A stretch of 64,000 nucleotides of DNA from Microbacterium sp. nov. GSS16 (GTDB lineage Bacteria; Actinomycetota; Actinomycetes; Actinomycetales; Microbacteriaceae): NCBI RefSeq assembly GCF_028198145.1, contig NZ_CP116338.1, positions 434,001 through 498,000 on the forward strand, in the 5' to 3' direction. Positions 48,399 through 57,957 of the stretch are shown in pieces; positions within the stretch are counted from its first letter, which is position 1, and the number at the start of each line of letters is the position of its first letter. A program made the translations under genes and the position numbers. The notes beneath the pieces were generated by a model. That model was given only the letters and a program-made list of their open reading frames with translations, ran no database searches and was not told where the DNA came from.

Positions 48399-49319
48399 AT
48401 GCGCGCTGTCGTGTACGACCGGTATTCCCAGGACCTCGATGCCCTCGAGGTGCGAGAGGTGCCGGAGCCGAAACTCCCGCCGGCGTCGGTGCTGGTCGAG
48501 GTGCGCGCCGCGGGCGTGAACCCCGTCGACTGGAAGGTCATGACGGGCGGGCTCGACGCTCTCATGCCCACGCAGTTCCCGGTGATCCCGGGATGGGACG
48601 TCGCCGGCGTCGTCGTGGCGGTCGGCCTGGACACGCCGGAGTTCGCAGTCGGCGACGAGGTCATGGCCTACGCCCGAAAGGACACGGTGAGCGCCGGCAC
48701 GTTCGCCAAGCGGGTCGCCGTTCCGATCTCCGCGGTGGCTCGCAAGCCGGCATCCCTCTCCTGGGAGGAGGCCGGCGCTCTGCCTCTGGCCGGCGGCACA
48801 GCGCTGCGGTCGATCGACGCGCTCGGCGATCTGGCCGGCCGCACCGTGCTGATCCACGGGGCCGCGGGCGGTGTGGGCGGCTTCGCGGTGCAGATCGCCG
48901 CGGCCCGCGGCGCGAAGGTCATCGCGACGGGGTCCGAGCGCAATCACGACTACATTCGATCGCTGGGAGGCGAGCCGACCAGCTACGGCGAGGGACTGGC
49001 CGGGCGCGTGCGCGAGCTCAGCGGCGGGCTCGTCGATGCGGTCGCGGACTTCGTCGGCGGCCAGCTCGAGGTGACCCTCGACGTGCTCAGCGATGACGGT
49101 GTGCACGTCTCGACGGCTGATCCCTCGGTCATCCAGCACGGCGGCAGGTACATCTGGGTGCGCCCCGACGGCACGCAGACCACTCGTCTCGGGGCTCTCG
49201 CAGACGAGGGGCTCTTGAGAGTGGAGATCGCCGAGACGTTCCCGCTCGACGGAGTGGCCGACGCGTTCGCGGCCAGCCAGAGCGGCCACACCCGCGGCAA
49301 GCTCGTCATCGTCCCCTGA
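48399..49319 (+). CDS. NADP-dependent quinone/zinc-type alcohol dehydrogenase-like oxidoreductase
   Basis: 306 residues, ATG 48399 with GAGG upstream. A GroES-like N-terminus (VRAAGVNPVDWKVMTGG) and a Rossmann domain with VLIHGAAGGVGGFAVQIAAARGAKVIATG are present. No structural or catalytic zinc Cys cluster is seen, placing it among zinc-independent quinone oxidoreductase-like MDRs. Substrate unknown. Confidence 0.88.
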   Translation: MRAVVYDRYSQDLDALEVREVPEPKLPPASVLVEVRAAGVNPVDWKVMTGGLDALMPTQFPVIPGWDVAGVVVAVGLDTPEFAVGDEVMAYARKDTVSAGTFAKRVAVPISAVARKPASLSWEEAGALPLAGGTALRSIDALGDLAGRTVLIHGAAGGVGGFAVQIAAARGAKVIATGSERNHDYIRSLGGEPTSYGEGLAGRVRELSGGLVDAVADFVGGQLEVTLDVLSDDGVHVSTADPSVIQHGGRYIWVRPDGTQTTRLGALADEGLLRVEIAETFPLDGVADAFAASQSGHTRGKLVIVP

Positions 49320-49406
49320 CCGCGCGGTCCGCGCCCCGGCCGGCCGCCCGCAGACAGAGTTCGCGCCCGGGCCTCACTCGGGACCCGGGCGCGAACGTTC
49401 CTCCGG

Positions 49407-49664
49407 TCAGAAGACCTCTTCGTCTCCCGCCGCGCGCGTGGAGCGACGCGTCTCGTACGCGCCGGGAGCGGCCTCGGTGCGGGTGACCACGTCGGTGCGA
49501 CGACGGCGCGCCATGAGCAGCAGACCGACGATGAACGCGACGACGCCTGCACCCATCAGGATGTAGCCGATCATCGTGAGGTCGGCCCAGCCGACGTCGA
49601 TGTTGAGTGCGAAAGCGAGGATCGCTCCGATGACGAACAGAACGACTCCGGTGCCGATGGTCAT
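49407..49664 (-). CDS. DUF6458-type two-helix membrane protein
   Basis: 85 residues from ATG 49664 with GGGAG upstream. Two transmembrane helices (GTGVVLFVIGAILAFAL, then IGYILMGAGVVAFIVGLLLM) separated by NIDVGWADL, followed by an Arg-rich cytoplasmic tail. Common in actinobacteria; function unknown. Confidence 0.85.
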   Translation of the reverse strand: MTIGTGVVLFVIGAILAFALNIDVGWADLTMIGYILMGAGVVAFIVGLLLMARRRRTDVVTRTEAAPGAYETRRSTRAAGDEEVF

Positions 49665-49776
49665 CTCTTGCTCCCTTCGATAGGGCGGGCCATCCGGCCT
49701 GCCTGATGCCCAGAATCCCAAGCGGGAGCCCCCCGAAGAATGGGGTTGACAACACCGACGCGATTCGGGATCGGGC

Positions 49777-50286
49777 TCAGCTCTGCTGCTGGTCGGCCGC
49801 GTCCGAGGGCTCGAGGCCGTCGACCGCGTCGGCCATCGCGCGGAGGAAGTCCGCGACGTTCGCCTGCGCCTGGGCATCCATCCCCGAGGCCACGGAGTAC
49901 ATCAGCTCGTGCATGCGGCTCAGAGTGTGCCGTACCTCCACGTCGGCATGCTCGGTGGCGCGGACGGCGGTCGGATGCCCGGAGGCGTCGAGGTCGCGCT
50001 GGACGTGCCCGGAGCGCTCCAGGCGGTCGATCAGCACCGACGTCGCCGCCGGCGAGATGCCGAGGTACGCGACGAGGGCCGCCGGCGCAGCGGCGTGACC
50101 CGGCTGGCGGAACAGGTAGCGCAACGCCAGCAGCTCGTTCTCACCCATCGACATCTCATCGCGGGTCCGGCGCCGCATGGCCCGCTCGGCCGCGCGGTAC
50201 GTGCGGAGAGCCTCGAGCACTTCTCGGGCGCGATCTCGCTCGCTACGCTCTTCGTACCAGTAGCCGTCCGTCTGTGTATCCGTCAC
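49777..50286 (-). CDS. MarR-family transcriptional regulator
   Basis: 169 residues from GTG 50286, AAGGAG 5 nt upstream. The winged helix includes ENELLALRYLFRQPGHAAAPAALVAYLGISPAATSVLIDRLERSGHVQRDLD. The dimer helices at both ends are intact. The ligand is unknown. Divergent from the small gene at 50396, which it could control. Confidence 0.87.
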   Translation of the reverse strand: MTDTQTDGYWYEERSERDRAREVLEALRTYRAAERAMRRRTRDEMSMGENELLALRYLFRQPGHAAAPAALVAYLGISPAATSVLIDRLERSGHVQRDLDASGHPTAVRATEHADVEVRHTLSRMHELMYSVASGMDAQAQANVADFLRAMADAVDGLEPSDAADQQQS

Positions 50287-50395
50287 GCTCACTCCTTCAG
50301 CGAGCGCCTGCACAGCCCGCATGAGCAATGATAGAAGAGGGCAAGGGGACCCAGGCGGTCGAGCCGACCGCACGAAGCAGTGACGGAGGACATCT

Positions 50396-50773
50396 GTGAG
50401 TTTTCGAAGCAAGGAGACGTTGGAGACGTGGCTCGCGGAGTTCCGCTCCGAGCGCGAGGCGGGTGATCTCATCCGGGTGATCATCCAGGACGGCTCCGAC
50501 GGCTCCGACACGGGACTGGTGATCGTGCCGGTGAAGCACTCGGCGGTCAGCATCTTCATGCAGCCGATCCACATGGGCGAGGCTCGGTGGAACGTCACCC
50601 TCGAGCCGAGCAGTGAGGACACCGTCCTCACCAGCCATCAGCTGCATGCGCTCGCCAGCGAGCTCGCGGTCGCGGCGGAGCTGTGCTCGTACCTCGAGGC
50701 CCGCAGCATCGGTCACGAAGAGCAGCAGGATGCCGCGCCCGCCGACGACGCGGCGACCGCCGAGAACGCCTGA
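50396..50773 (+). CDS. Small conserved hypothetical protein
   Basis: 125 residues from GTG 50396, GGAGG upstream. An alpha-beta protein with an acidic Ala-rich C-terminal tail (AAPADDAATAENA). No family recognised. Clear coding pattern, well-placed Shine-Dalgarno, divergent from the MarR regulator by 109 bp. Confidence 0.72.
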   Translation: MSFRSKETLETWLAEFRSEREAGDLIRVIIQDGSDGSDTGLVIVPVKHSAVSIFMQPIHMGEARWNVTLEPSSEDTVLTSHQLHALASELAVAAELCSYLEARSIGHEEQQDAAPADDAATAENA

Positions 50774-50776
50774 TCC

Positions 50777-51970
50777 TCAGAGCTCTCCCGGTCGCATCGC
50801 CTCGGCGTCGATGGCACGCATGACCCGCAGCGTCGCGGTGTCTGCCGCCGGCTCGTCGGTGGCATCCGCCCGCCGCCGCGGCGCGTAGACGACCAGGGCG
50901 TGGAACAGGAACCGCGCGAAGAAGGCGACCACCAGGGATATCGCCGTGGCGATCACGCTGGAGATGTGCCAGGTCTCGACCATCAGCGCCATGACCGGGA
51001 TGCGCAGGGCCGCCTCGACGGCGTTGAACGACACCGACGCGGCGAAACGCACCCACAGCTTTCGGGCATCCTCTCGCTCGTCGCGGAACACGAACAGCTC
51101 CTGCAGCACGAAGTTGCCGATGATGGTGACCGCCGCTCCGACGATCGCGGCGAGCACGTAGTCGACGCCCAGGTGGGTGAGGGCCCACATGATGCCGATG
51201 TTCACAAGTGCCCCGAGGCCGCCGATCACGGCGAAGCGCCCCATCTTGCCGAACCGCAGGCGAGCGAGGTGCGCGAGGAAGGTCGCGCCCTGTCGCAGGC
51301 TCGCCTTCGAGTCGCCGTGCCGGCGTGCGCCGAACTCCAGCGGCACCTCGGCGATGCGCAGCTCGCGCCGCTCGCCGCCGCGCACGAGGATCTCGAGCAG
51401 GATCTTGAAGCCCTGCGGTCGCAGCTCGTCGAGGTCGATGTGCGAGCGGTCGATGAGGAAGAATCCGGTCATCGGATCGGTGCTGTGCCAGAGCCGCCGC
51501 AGGAACATCGCCTTCGTGACGGCGGTCGCCGCCTTCGACACCGCGTAGCGCACGGCGGTGCCGAGGCCTGCGGAATCACCCCCGCCGATGTAGCGGGAGG
51601 CCGCGACGACGTCTACGCCGCCCTCGGCGTAGCGCGTGAGCATGGCCCCCAGCAGTTCGGGCGGGTGCTGCAGATCACCGTCCATGACGACGCACACGTC
51701 GTGCGCGGCCTCGGCCAGCCCCAGCGCGACGGCGCCGCCGAGCCCGCCGGTGTTGCGGTCGCGGTGGATGCCGCGCACGGCGAGGGCGGCGGATGCCCCG
51801 ACGCGGGCGATCTCGTCGATCGTGCCATCGGAGCTGTCGTCGATGAACAGGATCTCGGCGGCGATCCCGGCGAGCGCGGCGGAGACGCGGGCGACGAGTT
51901 CGGCGACGTTGTCGCGCTCGTTGAACGTGGGCACGATGACGGTCACGGGAGGAAGGGAGGGGGCGCTCAC
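50777..51970 (-). CDS. GT2 polyprenyl-phosphate glycosyltransferase fused to GtrA-like flippase domain
   Basis: 397 residues from GTG 51970 with AGGAG upstream. Residues about 8-235 are a DPM1-type family 2 glycosyltransferase (VTVIVPTFNERDNV, FIDDSSDGT, VMDGDLQHPPELL). About 240-375 are a GtrA domain with four membrane helices (FAVIGGLGALVNIGIMWAL and so on). It would load a sugar, probably mannose or glucose, onto a polyprenyl phosphate and help transfer it across the membrane for cell-wall glycan or lipoglycan decoration. Confidence 0.9.
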   Translation of the reverse strand: MSAPSLPPVTVIVPTFNERDNVAELVARVSAALAGIAAEILFIDDSSDGTIDEIARVGASAALAVRGIHRDRNTGGLGGAVALGLAEAAHDVCVVMDGDLQHPPELLGAMLTRYAEGGVDVVAASRYIGGGDSAGLGTAVRYAVSKAATAVTKAMFLRRLWHSTDPMTGFFLIDRSHIDLDELRPQGFKILLEILVRGGERRELRIAEVPLEFGARRHGDSKASLRQGATFLAHLARLRFGKMGRFAVIGGLGALVNIGIMWALTHLGVDYVLAAIVGAAVTIIGNFVLQELFVFRDEREDARKLWVRFAASVSFNAVEAALRIPVMALMVETWHISSVIATAISLVVAFFARFLFHALVVYAPRRRADATDEPAADTATLRVMRAIDAEAMRPGEL

Positions 51971-52103
51971 GGGTTCTCCTCCACGGTGTCCTCTGAAGTG
52001 CGTCGGCGGGGTGCCGCAGCGATGCAGCATCCATCGTTTCACGGCTCGCTCCCGGTGAGGCGCACACGGCGCCCGCTCGGGTGCGTCCCCGTAGGCTGGG
52101 AGC

Positions 52104-52367
52104 ATGAGCACTCCCGCATTCGACACGATCACCATGTTCGGCGCCGATTGGTGCCGAGACTGCGTCCGCACCAAGAGGCAGCTCGACCAGCTGGGCGTCG
52201 AGTACACCTACGTCGACCTCGTCGCGGATCCCGCGGCAGCGGACGTCGCCAAGGAGATCTCGGGCCGCATGAACATTCCCGTCGTCGTCTACCCCGACGC
52301 AAGCCACCACGTCGAGCCGAGCAACGCCGACGTCGAGGCGAAGCTGCGCGAGCTCTCGCTGATCTGA
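52104..52367 (+). CDS. Mycoredoxin-like glutaredoxin
   Basis: 87 residues. Thioredoxin fold with the redox-active CRDC motif in MFGADWCRDCVRTK and a cis-Pro in MNIPVVVYPD. Mycoredoxins reduce mycothiol mixed disulfides in actinobacteria. ATG 52104. Confidence 0.87.
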   Translation: MSTPAFDTITMFGADWCRDCVRTKRQLDQLGVEYTYVDLVADPAAADVAKEISGRMNIPVVVYPDASHHVEPSNADVEAKLRELSLI

Positions 52368-52404
52368 CGCCATTCCGCTTTCCCCACCGCCCCAGGAGAC
52401 GACG

Positions 52405-54165
52405 ATGACTCAGGAGACGGCTCTCGACGGCGAGCTGGACGAGGCGCAGCGCAGCGCGCTGGATGCCGACGTCGACGCTCTGCAGCAGGGGTCGCGCACG
52501 TGGGCGCATCTCACCGTGGGCCAGCGCGCGACCCTGCTGCGCGCGCTGCGCACGAGCGTCGCCGCCGCAGCGGACGAGTGGGCGAACACCGCCGCCGACT
52601 CCAAGGGCCTCGAGCGCAGGCATCCGCTGCGCGGCGAGGAGTGGCTGAGCGGGCCGTACTCGGTGCTCGGCGCTCTCGACGCCTACATCGACACGCTTGC
52701 GAAACTGGACCACGGGCGCTCGCCGCTCGACGGGGTGGCTGTCGGCCGCGCGCCCGGCGGCCGCACGAGGGTGAGCGCGTTCCCGCTGACGGGACTCGAC
52801 CGGCTCCTGCTCTCCGGCTTCAGCGGTGAGGTGTGGCTGCGGCCAGGCATCACCCCCCACACGGCCCGGGCGAGCGCAGGGCTGGCGCAGCGCTCGTCGA
52901 ATGCGCCCGGCGGCGTCGGCCTGGTGCTGGGCGCGGGCAACGTCACCTCGATCCCCGTCCTCGACGTGCTGTACGAGCTTCTCGCGCACAACCGCGTGGT
53001 GCTGCTCAAGGTGAACCCCACCCAAGACGCCCTCGTGCCCGTGTACGAGCGCGCGCTGGCGCCGCTGATCGCCCCCGGCTTCCTGCGGATCGTGCGCGGC
53101 GGCCCTGCCGTCGGCGCGTACCTCACGGCTCATCGTGACCTGATGCACGTGCACATCACCGGCTCGGCGGCGACCTTCGACGCCATCGTGTGGGGCCCTT
53201 CGACGGGCTCAGCAGCCCAGCGGGAGGCGACCGCACGACGTCGGCGCGAGAACCGTCCGCTGCTGAAGAAGCCGATCACTGCTGAGCTCGGCGGAGTCTC
53301 GCCGATAATCATCGTGCCCGGCGAGTGGAGCGCCGCCGACATCGCCTTCCAGGCCGAGCACGTCGTCACCATGCGCCTGCAGAACTGCGGTCACAACTGC
53401 ATCGCCGGGCAGGTCGTGATCATCTCGTCGGAGTGGGCGCAGGCCGAGCAGTTCCGCGCCGCGCTGCGGCGCGCGTATGCGGCCGCCCCCGAGCGGCCGA
53501 TCTGGTATCCCGGCTCGGCGTCGCGCATGCGGCAGGCCGCGGAGGACTATCCGGATGCCCTGGTGCTGGCCGACCGCCTGCTGGTCGAGATCGACGATGG
53601 CCAGGATGCTGCGGCACTGCAGTCCACCGAGTACTTCGCCCCGGTGCTCGGCGTCGTGGAGCTGCCAGGCGCCGGTCAGCAGTTCCTCGATGCCGCGATC
53701 GCGCACGCGAACGAAGAGCTGCAGGGCACTCTGGGCGCCAACCTCATCATCGATCCGGCCACCGAGAAGTCCCTCGGCAACGGATTCGAGCGTGCGATCA
53801 CCGAGCTGCGCTATGGATCGATCGCGATCAACTCGTGGACGGCCTTCGGCTTCATCACCCCGACGCTGACCTGGGGCGCGTTCCCGGGCAGCACCCTCGA
53901 CGACGTCGGCAGCGGCATCGGCGTGGTGCACAACGCCCTGCTGCTCGACGGCGTGGAGCGCTCGGTGGTGCGCGGGCCGTTCCGCCCCTTCCCCCGGTCG
54001 CTGCCCCTGCTGAACGGCGGGGGCCGTCTGACGATCCTGCCGAAGCCGCCGTGGTTCGTCTCCTCCCGCACCGGCTCCGCGGTGAGCGAAGGGCTCACCC
54101 GGTTCCGCGCGCACGGCGGCATCCCTGGGCTCATCCGCACCCTGCTCCTGGCGCTGCGCGCCTGA
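52405..54165 (+). CDS. Long aldehyde dehydrogenase-family protein
   Basis: 586 residues, ATG 52405 with CAGGAGACG upstream. The ALDH core is stretched compared with typical 480-residue enzymes. The catalytic Cys lies in NCGHNCIAGQ, the general base Glu in TAELGGVSP, and the cofactor-region strand in LVLGAGNVTSIPVLDVLYEL. An in-frame copy of a dispersed repeat encodes WGPSTGSAAQ near residue 265, just before the conserved AELGG region. Substrate unknown; the family is common in actinobacteria. Confidence 0.85.
   Translation: MTQETALDGELDEAQRSALDADVDALQQGSRTWAHLTVGQRATLLRALRTSVAAAADEWANTAADSKGLERRHPLRGEEWLSGPYSVLGALDAYIDTLAKLDHGRSPLDGVAVGRAPGGRTRVSAFPLTGLDRLLLSGFSGEVWLRPGITPHTARASAGLAQRSSNAPGGVGLVLGAGNVTSIPVLDVLYELLAHNRVVLLKVNPTQDALVPVYERALAPLIAPGFLRIVRGGPAVGAYLTAHRDLMHVHITGSAATFDAIVWGPSTGSAAQREATARRRRENRPLLKKPITAELGGVSPIIIVPGEWSAADIAFQAEHVVTMRLQNCGHNCIAGQVVIISSEWAQAEQFRAALRRAYAAAPERPIWYPGSASRMRQAAEDYPDALVLADRLLVEIDDGQDAAALQSTEYFAPVLGVVELPGAGQQFLDAAIAHANEELQGTLGANLIIDPATEKSLGNGFERAITELRYGSIAINSWTAFGFITPTLTWGAFPGSTLDDVGSGIGVVHNALLLDGVERSVVRGPFRPFPRSLPLLNGGGRLTILPKPPWFVSSRTGSAVSEGLTRFRAHGGIPGLIRTLLLALRA
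53193..53218. repeat. Dispersed repeat inserted in frame in the long aldehyde dehydrogenase
   Basis: Reads gggcccttcgacgggctcag, the reverse complement of the GAGCCTGTCGAAGGGCC unit seen at three other places, with one mismatch. The frame is kept and adds a GPSTGS-type loop. Confidence 0.7.
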
Positions 54166-54201
54166 CGCGGCCTCCCCTCGTTCCCCGACACCCCCAGTTG
54201 C

Positions 54202-54247
54202 CGCCGAGACCCCCATCTGCAGACGCGCGCAGCTGGGGGTCTCGGCG
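54202..54247. terminator. Hairpin after the aldehyde dehydrogenase gene, sharing arms with the 19-bp repeat
   Basis: A perfect 14-bp stem, 54202-54215 with 54234-54247. The right arm is the start of the first tandem unit. It lies between convergent genes and may stop transcription from both. Confidence 0.55.
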
Positions 54248-54290
54248 ATAGGTGGGGGTCTCGGCGATAGGTGGGGGTCTCGGCGATAGG
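54234..54290. repeat. Three perfect tandem 19-bp repeats
   Basis: Unit tgggggtctcggcgatagg at 54234-54252, 54253-54271 and 54272-54290, ending 18 bp from the peptidase stop codon. Confidence 0.88.
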
Positions 54291-54307
54291 CAGGGGTGCT
54301 GCGGCGG

Positions 54308-55183
54308 TCAGAGCTGGTCGCCGGGGACGGCGAAGGTGTCGCAGACGCCGAGGCCGTTCTTGTAGCCGTTCGCGAACCAGGCCTGGCGCTGCTCGCTGGT
54401 GCCGTGGGTGAAGCTCTCCGGGTTGACCCGGCCGGCCTGCTGCTCTTGGATGTGGTCGTCGCCGACGGTGAACGCCGCGTTCAGGGCATCCGTGATCTGC
54501 GCCTCGGTCGGCTTCTTCAGGTAGGTGACGCCGTTGTCGTCCTTCAGCTTCGTCACGTCTCCGAGCCAGGCGCCGGCGTAGCAGTCGGCCTGCAGCTCGG
54601 TGCGCACGCCGTTGCTGTCGGGGCCGGTGCCGTTGTTCGGGTACTTGTCCATCGTGCCGGTGATGTTCTGGATGTGGTGACCCCATTCGTGACCCACGAT
54701 GTACAGCTGGGCGAGCTCACCGGCAGAGGCGCCGAACTGATCCCGCATCAGCTGGAAGAACGTCGGGTCGATGTAGACGCCCTGCTCGGGCGGGCAGTAG
54801 AACGGTCCGACGGCGTTCGAGGCCGTGCCGCACTGGGTGGAGGTCGCACCGTCGACCACGGTCATCGTTGGCGCCTGGTAGCCGTCGAATTTCTGCGTCC
54901 AGTAGTCGTCGAGCAGCACCTGGGCACCTGCCATGCGGCAGTCGTCGCTGGTGTTCGCGTCCTGACCGGTGTCGCACTCTGAGAGCGCCTCGCCGCTGGA
55001 GGCGGGCTCGTTCCCGCCACCGGGCGCTCCGCCGACCAGCCCGGTGAGATCGGGACCGCCGAGCATGGCGACGACCAGCGCGACCAGGCCGAGCACGCCC
55101 ACGCCACCACCAGCGATCGCGGCGCCCCGCCCGCGGCGGCGCGTGGTGTTGCCCGAGATGTCGGCATCCGGATTGAAAGTCAT
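54308..55183 (-). CDS. YpfJ-type neutral zinc metallopeptidase
   Basis: 291 residues from ATG 55183. An N-terminal transmembrane anchor (AAIAGGGVGVLGLVALVVAML) precedes the extracytoplasmic zincin domain with YIVGHEWGHHIQ (HExxH) and a downstream Glu in RTELQADCYAGAW as the third ligand. Cysteines near CDTGQD, CRMAG, CGTAS and CPPEQG suggest disulfides. Substrate unknown. Confidence 0.9.
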   Translation of the reverse strand: MTFNPDADISGNTTRRRGRGAAIAGGGVGVLGLVALVVAMLGGPDLTGLVGGAPGGGNEPASSGEALSECDTGQDANTSDDCRMAGAQVLLDDYWTQKFDGYQAPTMTVVDGATSTQCGTASNAVGPFYCPPEQGVYIDPTFFQLMRDQFGASAGELAQLYIVGHEWGHHIQNITGTMDKYPNNGTGPDSNGVRTELQADCYAGAWLGDVTKLKDDNGVTYLKKPTEAQITDALNAAFTVGDDHIQEQQAGRVNPESFTHGTSEQRQAWFANGYKNGLGVCDTFAVPGDQL

Positions 55184-55271
55184 GCTGAAAAGGTAGCGCT
55201 CCGCGGGATCCGACGACGAGGGCTTGACGAATCGGCGCGCACCCCTCATCCGGCCTGGAGGCGGGGCATAA

Positions 55272-56270
<999 letters not shown>

Positions 56271-56345
56271 GCGCCGGCTCCGCACCCCGGAGTCAGGCGG
56301 CCCCAGACGCGGTGCTCGGGCAGAATGGATGCCGGAGGTGCGGCG

Positions 56346-56804
56346 ATGACCGATGCGATGAACCCGAACGGCGGCGAGGCCGAGATTGCGCTGACCAGTC
56401 CGCTGCATCTGCCGCATGCGGCCGCGAACTGCCCGAAGTGCCTGGCGAACGACGATCACGGCTGGTGGTCGGCGCGGCCGGAGGGGACGCGTCTGGTCGG
56501 GCTCGTCGTCGCGCGCGACGGCATGCCGTCGGTGACCCAGCAGCGCGACGACCTCACGCGCTTCGGTGTGCCGATCGAGGGGTTCCGCCACCCCGCTCCC
56601 GAGATCCTGGAGACCTGGGGCGACCGCCTGGCACGCCTGATCGACACGCTGCGACCGGGGGACGTGCTCGTGGTCGCGAACGTGCACGCGCTGGGCCGCG
56701 ATCGCGACGAAGAGTCGCGCACGATCTCCGAGCTGCGTCGGCGCGGGATCATGGTCAAGGTGCTCGGGCATCACGCCCGGCACCTGGCCGACGCGCCCCA
56801 CTGA
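56346..56804 (+). CDS. Degenerate serine-recombinase-like (resolvase N-terminal) domain protein
   Basis: 152 residues from ATG 56346, GGAGG 7 nt upstream. The fold signature is kept (LVGLVVARDG in place of 'YARVST', TQQRDDLTRFGV, IDTLRPGDVLVVANVHALGRDRDEESRTISELRRRGIMVKVL). The catalytic Ser at the end of strand 1 is absent, replaced around ARDG, so it is probably not an active recombinase. The N-terminal CPKC could bind metal, with only one Cys pair visible. Conserved role unknown. Confidence 0.65.
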   Translation: MTDAMNPNGGEAEIALTSPLHLPHAAANCPKCLANDDHGWWSARPEGTRLVGLVVARDGMPSVTQQRDDLTRFGVPIEGFRHPAPEILETWGDRLARLIDTLRPGDVLVVANVHALGRDRDEESRTISELRRRGIMVKVLGHHARHLADAPH

Positions 56805-56815
56805 ACGGGTCGCTG

Positions 56816-57466
56816 TCAGCCCTTCGCGGCCAGCAGCTGCTCGCGCAGCGACGGCGCACGCTCGCTCGCGAAGCACGCGGCCGCCACGAACTCGTCGAAC
56901 AGGGCGCACATCATGTTCTCCAGCTCGCCGAGCGGGGTCGAGAAACGCGCGAGCAGCATCTGCTTCGTCCCGGGAACGGGGATCCAGTAGTCCGCGATCA
57001 GTCGGAGCGTGCCGTCGGCCTCGCTGCCGTCGGCGACGGACTCGGTGCGGTGCGTGCGCAGTGCCGGAACACCGGGACCGCGCACCTCGGCCATCGACGC
57101 GTGCGCCGCGGGATCGAGCTCTTTCAGGCCCTCGGCCATGACCGCGAGAACGGCTTCCGGTGCGGTGCCGATCGCCGGGCTCATCCGCAGGTCGGTGGGC
57201 TCGAAGACGAGCAGTGTGACCGGCAGCGGCGCACCGAGCGCGATCTCGGTCGAGAACATGATCGCCCGGATGTCACCACGGGAGCCCGCGGCCACGGCAT
57301 CCTGCAGCTGCTGTCGCACCCGCGCCCGCTCGGGCGCGCGGTCGTCGGCCGGGCCGACGGACTCCTTCGCTATGCGGCGGATGGATGCCGTGGCTGCCGC
57401 AGCGCTCGACAGATCGACCGAGTACCACCGCCCTGGCAGCCGGAATCGCAGTTCCGGCACGCTCAC
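56816..57466 (-). CDS. ESX-locus hypothetical protein
   Basis: 216 residues from GTG 57466 (GTGA overlap with the lipoprotein gene); GTG 57460 with GGAG upstream is equally possible. No signal peptide. Contains a beta-rich core (IMFSTEIALGAPLPVTLLVFEP, then RLIADYWIPVPGTKQMLLARFSTPLG), similar in style to the proteins at 60989 and 61543. These look like a family of accessory proteins of this locus. No known function. Confidence 0.65.
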   Translation of the reverse strand: MSVPELRFRLPGRWYSVDLSSAAAATASIRRIAKESVGPADDRAPERARVRQQLQDAVAAGSRGDIRAIMFSTEIALGAPLPVTLLVFEPTDLRMSPAIGTAPEAVLAVMAEGLKELDPAAHASMAEVRGPGVPALRTHRTESVADGSEADGTLRLIADYWIPVPGTKQMLLARFSTPLGELENMMCALFDEFVAAACFASERAPSLREQLLAAKG

Positions 57467-57957
57467 TCCGGTTCCGTCCACTCCCCGTAGCGAGCGCGCA
57501 TGTCGGTGAGGCTCACTCCGCCTTGTCCGGCGTCGGTGACGGTGAGCGGTTCGAGGCCCGCGGCGGCGGCTCGCAGATCGACGGGTTCCTCGTCCTCCGC
57601 CGTCGGAGCACCGGCGACGAGTTCGATCGTCGCCGGCTCCCACGGGAGCGTCTGCCAGATGGTCTCGATCACCCTGTCCAGCTCGTCGCTCGAGAAGGGC
57701 TGCACGGAATCGGTCACCAATCCCACGCTGAGCCGGTACCCGAACCCGTCGCGGGACCGCTCGAGGGAATCGACCTCGGTGATTCTCGGCACCGCCGAGG
57801 TCAGCGCATCCGCCACGTCACCGTAATTCACGGTCGCCTCCTCTGTCTGTCCTGTTCCCGGAAGCTCTGCTCTGCACCCGGTCATCCCACCGCCGAGCAC
57901 CGCACCTGCCAGCACGACCGCCAGCAGGCGTCGTGCGCCAACGCTCGAACGCATCAT
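57463..57957 (-). CDS. Putative lipoprotein of the ESX locus
   Basis: 164 residues. The signal peptide ends in a lipobox-like MTGC (Cys about 28). The mature part is acidic with a beta-alpha pattern (FGYRLSVGLVTDSVQPFSSDELDRVIETIW). The start overlaps the upstream hydrolase stop (ATGA). No family recognised. Confidence 0.68.
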   Translation of the reverse strand: MMRSSVGARRLLAVVLAGAVLGGGMTGCRAELPGTGQTEEATVNYGDVADALTSAVPRITEVDSLERSRDGFGYRLSVGLVTDSVQPFSSDELDRVIETIWQTLPWEPATIELVAGAPTAEDEEPVDLRAAAAGLEPLTVTDAGQGGVSLTDMRARYGEWTEPE

